Origin: an uncultured Prevotellaceae bacterium | GTDB lineage: Bacteria > Bacteroidota > Bacteroidia > Bacteroidales > Muribaculaceae | Reading direction: 5' to 3' | DNA length: 54,634 nucleotides | Assembly (NCBI GenBank): GCA_900319525.1 | Contig: ONOU01000028.1 | Span: forward strand, 1 to 54,634 | In this document: one piece after another, positions 1-7,905 of the stretch | Layout: every line of letters begins with the position of its first letter | Numbering within the stretch: the first letter of the stretch is position 1 | The notes under the pieces: generated by a model | Seen by the model: the letters and a program-made list of their open reading frames with translations, nothing else | Databases searched by the model: none | What the model was told of the DNA's origin: nothing | Made by a program: the position numbers and the translations under genes

Positions 1-98
1 AAAGCCAAGTTAAATGGTATGAGCCCGGTACAATACCGAGCTCAATACCATAGTGAGTTATAAACGTGTTTAACGTCTAACTTTTTGGGGGCACTTCA
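1..98 (-). mobile_element. End of an IS3-family (IS150-group-like) insertion sequence, partial
   Basis: Read on the minus strand, the element starts at position 98 with TGAAGTGCCCCCAAAAAGTT, which resembles the terminal inverted repeat of IS3-family, IS150-group elements. Inside it, positions 14-51 form a long imperfect hairpin (ATGGTAT pairs with ATACCAT, GAGC with GCTC, CGGTA with TACCG), the kind of structure seen near the left end of such elements. The transposase genes would lie to the left, outside the window, so the family call rests on end similarity from memory only. The other end and any target duplication cannot be seen. Confidence 0.5.
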
Positions 99-249
99 TC
101 ATTCAAATGCTGCAATAATTTCCCGTGCGATAGCACGGTTAAAATGTGCGCAGGTGAGGAACTTGAAGATATAACAAAAGGATCGGCAATTCTCGGTTTT
201 ATTGTCATTTCTTTTGTACATTTGCCGACAGTTATCAAAACAAATCAGG

Positions 250-1113
250 ATGATGAGACGATTTTTGACTTTAATGATGGTGCTGGCCTTGGCTGTATTG
301 CCGTGCCAGGCGGGCCGCTTTGCCGACGACTCGGTCAAGGTGGACGGCCACATGCGGCACCTGGCCATGTACCTGCCCGACGGCTTGCAGCCTGATGCCC
401 CGCTGGTGCTGATCCTGCACGGCTATGGCGCGGGCATCTGGCGTGAGAATCCCATGCTGGCGGCAGCCGACCGTCACGGCTTTGCAGTATGCCTTCCACA
501 AGGGCTGAAAGACCCGCAGGGGGAGCCCAGCTGGAACGTGGGCTATCCCTTCCAGCAGGGGTGGCAGGTCGATGATGTCAAGGCATTGTGCCGCATCGCC
601 CGCCATGTGCAGCAGCGCTACCGCTTGAGCCGCGAGAACACCTTCCTGACCGGCATGTCTAACGGTGGCGAGATGTGCTACCTGATGGCCTATAGCAAGC
701 AATCGACTTTCAAGGCCGTGGCCCCCATCGCTGGCCTGACAATGGCGTGGATCTACAACACGATGCAGGCTCCGTGCCCCATCCCGCTGATGGAGATCCA
801 CGGCACCGAGGACCGCGTGAGCGAGTGGGCTGGCGATATGGAGAATAAAGGTGGCTGGGGCGCCTATCTTCCCGTCCCCGTGGCCATTGGCTACTGGGTG
901 GCACGCAACCGCTGCACGGGCTATGAGCAAGAGCGCGTCGAGAGCCTCATGGGTAAAGAGGGCCATCCCATCATCAAGCACCGCTACAGCAGTCCCACGA
1001 CGGGCTGCGACGTGTGGCTCTATGAGGTCGTCGGCGGCGTCCACTCCTGGCACACTGGCGACATCGACACGGGCGAGGAAATCTGGCAATTCTTTGCCCG
1101 TTACCTCAAGTGA
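250..1113 (+). CDS. Secreted alpha/beta-hydrolase esterase, LpqC / PHB-depolymerase type (CE1-like)
   Basis: This is a 287-residue protein with a signal peptide (about residues 1-22, ending CQAG) and an alpha/beta-hydrolase core. The oxyanion HGYG lies at 57-60, the nucleophile motif GMSNGG at 135-140 (Ser137), a likely acid Asp188 in HGTEDR, and a likely His265 in GGVHSWH. That pattern matches the LpqC/polyhydroxybutyrate-depolymerase family, whose members include feruloyl and acetyl-xylan esterases, so release of acyl groups from plant polysaccharides in the periplasm is plausible; the substrate is inferred. The ATG at 250 is chosen because the signal peptide begins there; an upstream in-frame start at 202 would add a charged, signal-less extension. 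A -7-like TACATTTG lies at 217-224. It stands alone, with its own promoter. Confidence 0.75.
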   Translation: MMRRFLTLMMVLALAVLPCQAGRFADDSVKVDGHMRHLAMYLPDGLQPDAPLVLILHGYGAGIWRENPMLAAADRHGFAVCLPQGLKDPQGEPSWNVGYPFQQGWQVDDVKALCRIARHVQQRYRLSRENTFLTGMSNGGEMCYLMAYSKQSTFKAVAPIAGLTMAWIYNTMQAPCPIPLMEIHGTEDRVSEWAGDMENKGGWGAYLPVPVAIGYWVARNRCTGYEQERVESLMGKEGHPIIKHRYSSPTTGCDVWLYEVVGGVHSWHTGDIDTGEEIWQFFARYLK

Positions 1114-1234
1114 AAGCCTCAAGACAGGCCTCCAGGAGCGATTTTTTTTCATATTCAGCCTCGATTATCGGAAAAAGAAATAACTTTGTACCGATAACAC
1201 ATAATGTGAAACCATCTTCAAATCTTTAACCCTT

Positions 1235-2248
1235 ATGAAGCAATATACACATGCATGGTTGGCCATGATGGCCATGAAACGCCTTGAAATGGCCAATCTC
1301 CCCGAGACTGAAGGCCGCGCCAAGGAACCGCAACGGGTGGCGCACTATGCCCGAAGCCTGGTGCGCTGGTTCAAGAATTACCGCGATTTTGTCGTGCAGG
1401 GTGCATGGTACCCCGACCAGGTGTTCTTTGACCAGGGCACGAGCCATGGCGCGAAATACTCGATAGGCGACCCGCTGGTAGTGACCGAGAAATTCATGAC
1501 CTTGCCCAAGACGATGGAAATCTACAACCTGATGAAGAAAGAATCCCCGTTGTTTGATGAATCGTTCGTCTTTGTGGGCGGCAACGTCGTGGACCGCTGC
1601 AACGCCATGTGCCATACCATTGTGGACAACTTCAAGATCCAATACCGCGAGGAGAAGGGAAACCCCATCAGCCCGTCTTCCACCCACATGTCGTTGCGCT
1701 TCTTCATCCTGAGCCACTACATTGCCGATGCCCACATGCCCCTGCATTGCGACAAGCGCAATCTGGCCAAGATCCACACGGCCATTGAGGAACAATGGGA
1801 GACGGAAGTGAGGGCCTCCTACCGCATCGACATGGACAACCTGCGTTTCTTCTATGACCCCGACGGCTATCCGCTGGCTACAGGGAAAATGACCAGCCTC
1901 ATCAATACGGTCGAGGAAAAGATCATTTCACGGCCCTTTGTATATAATTGGGGCAATTCAAAGTATGACGCGGCCAAGTACATCAAGGCCGTGACCGAAT
2001 TTTCCTACCTGCTGGCGCATGAGATGGTGCCCGATGAATTGGGGAACTGCACATGGACCAAATACACGAAGAGTGAAGTCTATAAACGCTTTGAGGAATA
2101 CAGTTCCAAACTGATGGCTGACGCCGTGGATTCCATCGCGCGCACGTGGCTCCACGTGTGGGCACGCTACCGCGACTGGGGACCAGAAAATGCCGGAGGC
2201 GTGATCGCCGAGCCATCGGAATCGGGCGAGGCTGGAGACAGCATCTAG
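1235..2248 (+). CDS. Zinc-dependent phospholipase C / S1-P1 nuclease-like protein
   Basis: The 337-residue protein has the metal-ligand pattern of the zinc phospholipase C / S1-P1 nuclease superfamily: an N-terminal His6 in THAW, WYPD at 58-61, His71, Asp/His residues around 120-131, and SHYIADAHMPLH at 160-171, which closely resembles the H-x3-D-x-H-x-P-x-H signature. No signal peptide is visible, which is unusual for this superfamily, so it may be cytoplasmic or exported another way. The last 30 residues are low in complexity (Gly/Glu/Ser). It follows the esterase by 121 nt, with a TAACTTTG -7-like box at 1181-1188, and is convergent with the protease gene downstream. Whether the substrate is a phospholipid or a nucleic acid cannot be told. 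Confidence 0.6.
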   Translation: MKQYTHAWLAMMAMKRLEMANLPETEGRAKEPQRVAHYARSLVRWFKNYRDFVVQGAWYPDQVFFDQGTSHGAKYSIGDPLVVTEKFMTLPKTMEIYNLMKKESPLFDESFVFVGGNVVDRCNAMCHTIVDNFKIQYREEKGNPISPSSTHMSLRFFILSHYIADAHMPLHCDKRNLAKIHTAIEEQWETEVRASYRIDMDNLRFFYDPDGYPLATGKMTSLINTVEEKIISRPFVYNWGNSKYDAAKYIKAVTEFSYLLAHEMVPDELGNCTWTKYTKSEVYKRFEEYSSKLMADAVDSIARTWLHVWARYRDWGPENAGGVIAEPSESGEAGDSI

Positions 2249-2283
2249 CCGTCATCACCCCACCCCGCACCCATTGACTGGAA

Positions 2284-2341
2284 AACCAGGAAGGGCAACC
2301 GCATCCTGTCATTACCCGACAGGCGATTGCCCTTCCTGGTT
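2284..2341. terminator. Long nested bidirectional stem-loop between convergent genes
   Basis: AACCAGGAAGGGCAA at 2284-2298 is the exact reverse complement of 2327-2341, giving a perfect 15-bp stem. A second stem is nested in the loop (CCTGTC 2305-2310 with GACAGG 2318-2323). It sits between two convergent stop codons (2248 and 2365) and most likely terminates transcription from both sides. No long T-run follows either arm. Confidence 0.75.
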
Positions 2342-2364
2342 CATTGCCATGTGGCAGTGGCCGG

Positions 2365-5300
2365 TTACTTCATCATCTCCTGGATGGCGCGCTCGAGCTG
2401 GCGGTCGTGGCCCGTGAGGTAGTCCTCGGGGGTGTTATAGACCTCGATGTCGGGCTTGAGCTCGGTGTTCTCGCAGTAGTTGCCGCGCATGTCACGGCAG
2501 CCCACCTGCGGGATGCCAAAGACAAGACTGTTGTCGATCAACGTCTCCCACCACACGGCGGTCATCGTGCCGGGAACGGGGGTGCCGATAAGTTTGCCGA
2601 TGCCCAGTTCCCTATAGACCCACGGGAAACCGTGGCCATTGCTGTAGTCGTCCTCACAAACGAGCACGCACGACGGCTTGGTCCACTTGTTGAACGGGTC
2701 GGCGCCCACGACCTTGCCGTGGGGCACGAATTCCTGGTACTGCTTGCCGCTGAGCAGGGTGCACAGGTCATCGTGCAGCCAGCCGCCGCCATTGTGGCGC
2801 TCGTCGACGATGACAGCCTTGCGGTTGCGGTTGCGGTCGCTCAACAGCTCACGATAGACGGTGCGGTAGCTCTCGCTGTTCATCTCCTTGACGTGGACAT
2901 AGGCCAGCTGGCCCCCTGACAAGCTATCTACCAGCGCGCGGTTGCGGTCCACCCAGCGCTTGTAGAGCAGTTCGTTTTGCTCCCCCTTGCTGATGGCCTT
3001 GACGGTGACGTCAAAACGCTTGCCCTGCTTGGGGTTATAGACGCTCACGCGGATCGGCTTGCCGGCCTTGCCGTCGAGCATCCAGTTGTAATCCTCGCCC
3101 TCACGGATCTCGTTACCGTCGATCTTCTCGATGATGCAGCCTGCGGTCACTCCCGTCTTCTTGACTGCAAACGGGCCACGCTTGATGACCTCCACGACGC
3201 GCAGTCCGTTGCCCTGATAGGTGTCGTCCAGGAACAGACCCAGCGCGGCGGTCTTGAGGGTGGGTCCCTCGGGATTGTAACGTGCGCCCGTGTGGGAGCC
3301 GTTGAGCTCGCCCAGCATCTCGCTGAGCATGTCGCGGAAGTCGTAGTTGTTGTTGATGTAGGGCAGGAAGCGCTTGTAGTTGTCGCGGTAGCCTTCCCAG
3401 TCCACACCGTGGATGTCCTCAACGTAGAACTTGTCTTTGACCTGCTGCCAGATGTGGTTGAAGATGTACTCGCGCTCCTCCTGGGGGCGATAGTTGAAGT
3501 TGGCCTCATAGTTGACGGCCTCGGGCTTGCCCTTGGCCAGGTCCACCTTCTTGATGCCGCCACGGGTGCACAGGTACAGGTTCTTCACGTCCTTGTCGGC
3601 CTGCATGGCGCCATAGCCCACGTCCTTGAGCACGATTTCGGTCTTGTTCTCGCGCAGGTCATGTTTCCACAGGTCCATGCCGCCCTCAAATGCTGCCTGA
3701 TAGTACAGCGTGTCGCCACCCTTGCTGAGCACCATGTCGCCCAGGCGCGACGAGTTCACCGTCAGTCGCACGATGCGGTCGCGGCAGTTCTCCAGGTCAA
3801 ATTGCAGCGCGGGCACTGCGGGCTTGTCCTCGCTGGCGCCTTTTTTCTTCTTGTCGGCTTTCTTCTTGGCATTCTTTTCGTCCTTGGCCTTGTCGGCCTC
3901 CTTCTTCTGCTCCTTGTCGGCCTCCTCACGCAGGACTTTCTCCTCCTTGGTCATCGTGAAGCGCTCATAGGCGTCCAGGTCAAAGAACATGATATAGACG
4001 TCGTCCTCGGCGCCCCAGCTGCCGTGGCTGCGGAAACCCGCGCGGTCGCTGGTGAAGATCATCGCCTTGCCGCCAAGCACCCACTTGCCGTTGCCCTCGT
4101 TGTAGCCGCTCTCGGTCAGGTTGTGCACCTCGCCGTTGCCGCTGGCGTTGACCAGCGCCACGTCCTGGCTGTTCCAGCCGCCCGTGCCGATGTAGGACGA
4201 CAACAGCCAGCGGCTGTCGGGACTCCACTCATACCACACGTCGCCGTCGCTATAGGAGTAGATGTACTTGCCGTCCATGAGCGTGCGCACGGCCTTGCTC
4301 TTGACGTCCACGGCGCGCAGTGTGGCGCGGTCTTCCAGGAAGGCTACGCTCTTGCCGTCGGGGCTGTAAGTGGGCTGGATGCTGGTTTTGCCGGTGTTGG
4401 TGAGCTGTTCCTCGACCAGGTCGCTGGCATAGGTGAACAGCTTCTCGTCCTTGTTCTTGATGGTGGTCTGGTAGATCTGCCACATGCCGCCGCGCTCGCT
4501 GTCATAGACGATGCTGCGGCCGTCGGGCGAGAAGTCGATGGTGCGCTCCTGCTCGGGGGTGTTGGTGACCTGCTTGGTGGTGTTATAGTCCACCGAGGTC
4601 ACATACACGTCACCATGCATGACAAAGGCCACCTCCTTGCCGCTGGGCGACACGCTGATGGCTGTGGCGCCGCTCCTCTTGATCTGGCGCACGAGCTCTT
4701 TTTCGGTCTGGTCGGCGGCGATAGTGATGGGCACGCGCTGGGGCTCACTGCCCTCGCGCAGGGTGTATATCTCACCGTTGTAGCCGTAGCACAGCGTGCC
4801 GTTGCTGGCCACCGTCAGGAACCGCACGGGATTCTTGGTGTGGCGGGTGAGCTGCACGGGCTTGCCGCCAACGGTGCTCTTGTAAACATTGAAGGTGCCG
4901 TCCTGCTCGCTCAGGTAATAATAGGCCTTGCCGTCGGCAGCCCAGCGGGGTGTGCGGTCCTCACCGTTGAAGCCGGTGAGCTTGGTGAACTTGCCGTCAC
5001 GCTTGAGCCACACGTCACGCGTGATGGACGAGGTGTGATGCTTGCGGAAGGGGTCCTCATAGCCCTTGATGTCGTGGAACAGGATGTCGCCATTGGCGTT
5101 GACGCTCAGGTCCTGCATCGGCAACTCCGAGAACAGGCGTGCACGGCCGCCGCTGGTGCTCACCTGATACACCTGGGGGAACGAGCGGCTGGCAAACAGG
5201 ATGGACTGTGCCGTGGGCATATTGGTGGCCTCGAACAGCACTGTGCCGTTGTCCAGGAAGCACAGCGGGGTCTCGTTGCCGCTGTCGGTAGTCAGGCGAC

Positions 5301-5607
5301 GAGGCGTGCCGCCGTCCTTGCCCACGATGTACACGTCGAGGCTTCCCTCACGTGCCGACGCAAAGGCAACCTGCTGCCCGTCGGGACTCCACACGGGATA
5401 GGCGTCATAGGCCGCATTGGTGGTGATCTGATGGGCTAAGCCGCCCTGCACGGGTACTGTAAACAAATCTCCCTGATAGGAAAAAGCGATAGTCTGCCCA
5501 TCGGGCGAAATGGCGCTGAAGCGCATCCACAACGGATTGTCTTGAGCCGATGCTCCGATAGCCAGAACGGCAGCGGCAACCGCCGCCAGTTTTCTCTTGA
5601 TGCTCAT
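2365..5607 (-). CDS. Tricorn-like S41 family peptidase with beta-propellers and PDZ domain
   Basis: The 1080-residue secreted or periplasmic protease has a signal peptide (MSIKRKLAAVAAAVLAIGAS), then TolB-like/WD40-type propeller blades carrying repeated SPDGQ motifs, a second propeller, a PDZ-like segment and a C-terminal tail-specific protease (S41) core. Catalytic candidates are the His in ELNGSHTGA, the DERHNGGG loop, and Ser in DDYSNGHGFP. This is the architecture of bacterial tricorn proteases, which degrade peptides. A strongly Lys/Glu-rich linker of about 45 residues lies around residues 575-625. The ATG at 5607 is used because the signal peptide begins there; an open frame runs 83 codons further upstream without signal character. 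A TACCTTTG-type -7 box on the minus strand is at 5646-5639. The gene is divergent from the DUF4298 gene. Confidence 0.85.
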   Translation of the reverse strand: MSIKRKLAAVAAAVLAIGASAQDNPLWMRFSAISPDGQTIAFSYQGDLFTVPVQGGLAHQITTNAAYDAYPVWSPDGQQVAFASAREGSLDVYIVGKDGGTPRRLTTDSGNETPLCFLDNGTVLFEATNMPTAQSILFASRSFPQVYQVSTSGGRARLFSELPMQDLSVNANGDILFHDIKGYEDPFRKHHTSSITRDVWLKRDGKFTKLTGFNGEDRTPRWAADGKAYYYLSEQDGTFNVYKSTVGGKPVQLTRHTKNPVRFLTVASNGTLCYGYNGEIYTLREGSEPQRVPITIAADQTEKELVRQIKRSGATAISVSPSGKEVAFVMHGDVYVTSVDYNTTKQVTNTPEQERTIDFSPDGRSIVYDSERGGMWQIYQTTIKNKDEKLFTYASDLVEEQLTNTGKTSIQPTYSPDGKSVAFLEDRATLRAVDVKSKAVRTLMDGKYIYSYSDGDVWYEWSPDSRWLLSSYIGTGGWNSQDVALVNASGNGEVHNLTESGYNEGNGKWVLGGKAMIFTSDRAGFRSHGSWGAEDDVYIMFFDLDAYERFTMTKEEKVLREEADKEQKKEADKAKDEKNAKKKADKKKKGASEDKPAVPALQFDLENCRDRIVRLTVNSSRLGDMVLSKGGDTLYYQAAFEGGMDLWKHDLRENKTEIVLKDVGYGAMQADKDVKNLYLCTRGGIKKVDLAKGKPEAVNYEANFNYRPQEEREYIFNHIWQQVKDKFYVEDIHGVDWEGYRDNYKRFLPYINNNYDFRDMLSEMLGELNGSHTGARYNPEGPTLKTAALGLFLDDTYQGNGLRVVEVIKRGPFAVKKTGVTAGCIIEKIDGNEIREGEDYNWMLDGKAGKPIRVSVYNPKQGKRFDVTVKAISKGEQNELLYKRWVDRNRALVDSLSGGQLAYVHVKEMNSESYRTVYRELLSDRNRNRKAVIVDERHNGGGWLHDDLCTLLSGKQYQEFVPHGKVVGADPFNKWTKPSCVLVCEDDYSNGHGFPWVYRELGIGKLIGTPVPGTMTAVWWETLIDNSLVFGIPQVGCRDMRGNYCENTELKPDIEVYNTPEDYLTGHDRQLERAIQEMMK

Positions 5608-5725
5608 ATTGATGTTAGGTTTGGTTATTAGTTTGTCGCAAAGGTACATAAAAACCTTTGAACCTGCCTTCCCTATCTCAAAAAATGACACTATCTTTGT
5701 TTCTTGATTTAACGACAAAAAGATA

Positions 5726-6028
5726 ATGCCAACTAAAAGGAACAACCAACAGACGGCCCGCATCCGCAGCATGGAGCGCTGCCTGACGCGTGCCACCGCC
5801 GCAGTGAAGCGGCTCAATACCGCCCTCGACAACTTTGAGGCCGTGCAGGCCGACATTGCCGCCCTGGAACAATACTACGGCAGCGACCTGTGGCGACAGG
5901 ACCTCGCCGACGACGAGGCCGCCCTCCTGCCCGATGGCCTAAAGCGCGGCGTCCTCAGCCAGGACGCCGTCTGGAACCTCCTCACCGACCTCCGCGACCT
6001 CACCACCCGCCTGCACAATAATCAATAG
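5726..6028 (+). CDS. DUF4298 family protein
   Basis: The 100-residue soluble protein shows the DUF4298 signature: an N-terminal helical heptad region (R-x-E-x-C-L..V-x-x-L), LEQYYGSDLWRQD around residues 46-58, and LKRGVLSQDAVW near 72-83. The function of this family is unknown; it is small, helical and cytoplasmic. A TATCTTTG -7 box lies at 5693-5700, so the gene has its own promoter in the divergent interval shared with the protease gene. The stop is 43 bases before the MITE-like element. Confidence 0.8.
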   Translation: MPTKRNNQQTARIRSMERCLTRATAAVKRLNTALDNFEAVQADIAALEQYYGSDLWRQDLADDEAALLPDGLKRGVLSQDAVWNLLTDLRDLTTRLHNNQ

Positions 6029-6067
6029 TGGCGGGTTGTGCCTCGGCGTTGAGGTGAGATGTGGTGC

Positions 6068-6252
6068 TTTAGGGGACTTCTATAAATTACCAAAAATATA
6101 GTTTTTAGTGTTGGATGTCTTTGGCCGCTTTTCGGCATCTTTTGCCTTACCTTCTTGGACCATAGCCTGCTATGCTCCTGCGAAGTCAAGTCAAAATCTA
6201 CTCGAAAATCAATCCAAATCCATTCCAAGCTAATTTATAGAAGTCCCCTTTA
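6068..6252. mobile_element. MITE-like element with 18-bp terminal inverted repeats and TTTA target duplication
   Basis: Positions 6072-6089 (GGGGACTTCTATAAATTA) are the exact reverse complement of 6231-6248, and the 177-bp interval is flanked by TTTA on both sides (6068-6071 and 6249-6252). That is the structure of a miniature inverted-repeat element with a 4-bp target duplication. The interior has no credible gene; it contains a small hairpin (CATAGC..GCTATG around 6162-6175). The right-hand TTTA supplies the stop codon of the downstream minus-strand gene, so insertion left that protein intact. The parent transposase is unknown and no second copy lies in the window. Confidence 0.7.
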
Positions 6253-7770
6253 TTTCTTTTTCCAGAAATTGGCGCCTTTGGCTTTTAGTTGCTGGGTGAA
6301 GGCGAGGGCTGCTGCGCGTGTGGCGGCCTCGTCCTCGGGGCTGGCCATGGCGTGGTGGTAGCCTCGGGTCTTGTTCCACTCGCCGCGGGTGAAATCGGGC
6401 ACCTGGACGGGCAGGTTGCCGTTGTCCATCGACAGGCTTCCCAATTCGGCCAGGCAACACCACTCGGCCAGGTCATACACGTCGATGTCGAGCGGTAGCC
6501 CGTTCTGCAGGCAATACACGAGCCGTGAGTCCATGATGAAGTCCATGCCGCCGTGTCCGCCCACCTCGCGTGCCTCCTCGCCATATCGCAGCACGAGGGG
6601 CGCGGTGAACGACTTCATGAGCGCCTCGGTGTCCTCCTTGTTGAGGTAGGAGTGCCCCGTGTAGTTCTTGCTCACGCTGATACCTGCCTGGGCCATCGCG
6701 TCGGACGCCAGCGCATAGCCCTCGACAGGGTATTTGTTGGCAAATCCCTTGGTGCCCGTGAGCTGGTACATGCGGTTATAGGGTTGCGGGGTCATCACGT
6801 TGTGGTGAATCTCGATGACCTTGCCGCCCTCGGTCGAGATGAGCGTGGTGGTGTGATCACCGTTCCTGAAGCCGGGGCAATCCTCGCCGGTGCGGTCCTT
6901 GACCAGCGCCTTGCCGTTGAACGAGCGGGTATCCATCGCCACGAGCGTCTTCATGCGGTCGCCACGGTGGATGTTCAGCACCTGAGCAATGGGTCCCAAG
7001 CCGTGGGTGGGATAGATGTCGCCGCGGAACTTGCTGTTATAGTCCAGACGCCAGCCGAGCTGATCCTCGGCACCCTTTTTCCAGTATTCATCCCAATAGG
7101 GCGACAACTCGTGGCGATAAGCGCCCTGCACATAGATAACCTCGCCCAGCAGCCCCTGTTGAGCCATGTGGAGCGAGTTGAGCTCAAAGAAGTCATAGCA
7201 GCAGTTCTCGAGCATCATCACGTGGAGGCGCTTGCTCTCGCTCAGGTTGATCAATGACCATATCTCGGTCATGTTCATTGCCGACGGCACCTCGATGGCG
7301 ACGTGGTGGCCGTGCTCGAGCGCCTCGCGTGCCACCAGGTAGTGATGGAGCCAGTCGGTGGCAATATAGACCAGGTCGATGTCGGTGCGGCGGCACAGGT
7401 CCTTATAACCGTCTTCCCCGTCATAGATGTCGGCGGCTGGCATCGATGCCTCCTTCAGGATCTGCTGGCAGGCCTCGGCACGCTCGCGTTCATGGTCACA
7501 CAGGGCCTTGACCTCGATGCCGGGGATGTGCGTCCATCGCTCGACGGCGTCAGGTCCGCGCATGCCCAAACCGACAAACGCTACCCGCACGACGGGAATT
7601 TTTTCTACTGCCATCCCTAACGCCGACTGCTGGCCGGCAGGCCGCTTGGGAACTTGGGTGACAATCGTCCCGTCCTGGATGGTATAGGGCCAGTTGAACT
7701 GTGCCCACGAGCTGGCTGGCAGCAGCACGAATACTGCCAACAGGAGTGCAATGATATCTCTCGTTCTCAT
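6250..7770 (-). CDS. Gfo/Idh/MocA-family protein, GH109 alpha-N-acetylgalactosaminidase-like
   Basis: The 506-residue exported enzyme has a signal peptide (about 1-23, ending SWAQ), then a Rossmann NAD-binding domain with GLGMRG at 67-72, and a Gfo/Idh/MocA C-terminal half. The EVPSAMNMTEIW segment is typical of GH109, which uses a bound NAD to cleave alpha-N-acetylgalactosamine, for example on mucin or blood-group glycans; assignment to GH109 rather than another oxidoreductase is inferred from resemblance. The start at 7770 is chosen for the signal peptide. A minus-strand TATATTTG -7 box at 7817-7810 has a TTTG 22 nt upstream. The stop codon overlaps the target duplication of the MITE-like element. 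It stands alone, 135 nt upstream of the patatin gene stop. Confidence 0.75.
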   Translation of the reverse strand: MRTRDIIALLLAVFVLLPASSWAQFNWPYTIQDGTIVTQVPKRPAGQQSALGMAVEKIPVVRVAFVGLGMRGPDAVERWTHIPGIEVKALCDHERERAEACQQILKEASMPAADIYDGEDGYKDLCRRTDIDLVYIATDWLHHYLVAREALEHGHHVAIEVPSAMNMTEIWSLINLSESKRLHVMMLENCCYDFFELNSLHMAQQGLLGEVIYVQGAYRHELSPYWDEYWKKGAEDQLGWRLDYNSKFRGDIYPTHGLGPIAQVLNIHRGDRMKTLVAMDTRSFNGKALVKDRTGEDCPGFRNGDHTTTLISTEGGKVIEIHHNVMTPQPYNRMYQLTGTKGFANKYPVEGYALASDAMAQAGISVSKNYTGHSYLNKEDTEALMKSFTAPLVLRYGEEAREVGGHGGMDFIMDSRLVYCLQNGLPLDIDVYDLAEWCCLAELGSLSMDNGNLPVQVPDFTRGEWNKTRGYHHAMASPEDEAATRAAALAFTQQLKAKGANFWKKK

Positions 7771-7905
7771 GATCTCGGATATTGAATGAATGATTGTGTA
7801 TATTGCTTGCAAATATAGGAAAAATGTGCAGGATTGATGCAAATTCTTCCAGATTTTATCGACAGTAGCCCCCTCCCTCTCATGCTAAAGAGCCGGCAAG
7901 GGCGG

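Noticed and set aside
99-368. Minus-strand frame ending at the IS junction (..AIAREIIAAFE)
   Set aside because: Most of it is antisense to the esterase signal peptide. The last ~20 residues might be a relic of a gene cut by the insertion sequence, but nothing supports this.
2977-5439. Long open frame on the plus strand opposite the protease gene (820 codons)
   Set aside because: It is antisense to a clear tricorn-like protease; its Val/Leu/Ala/His-rich translation is a mirror effect of GC-rich codons with no domain or signal.
6022-6228. 68-codon minus-strand frame inside the MITE-like element
   Set aside because: It lies within a non-coding miniature element and overlaps the DUF4298 end; no motif.
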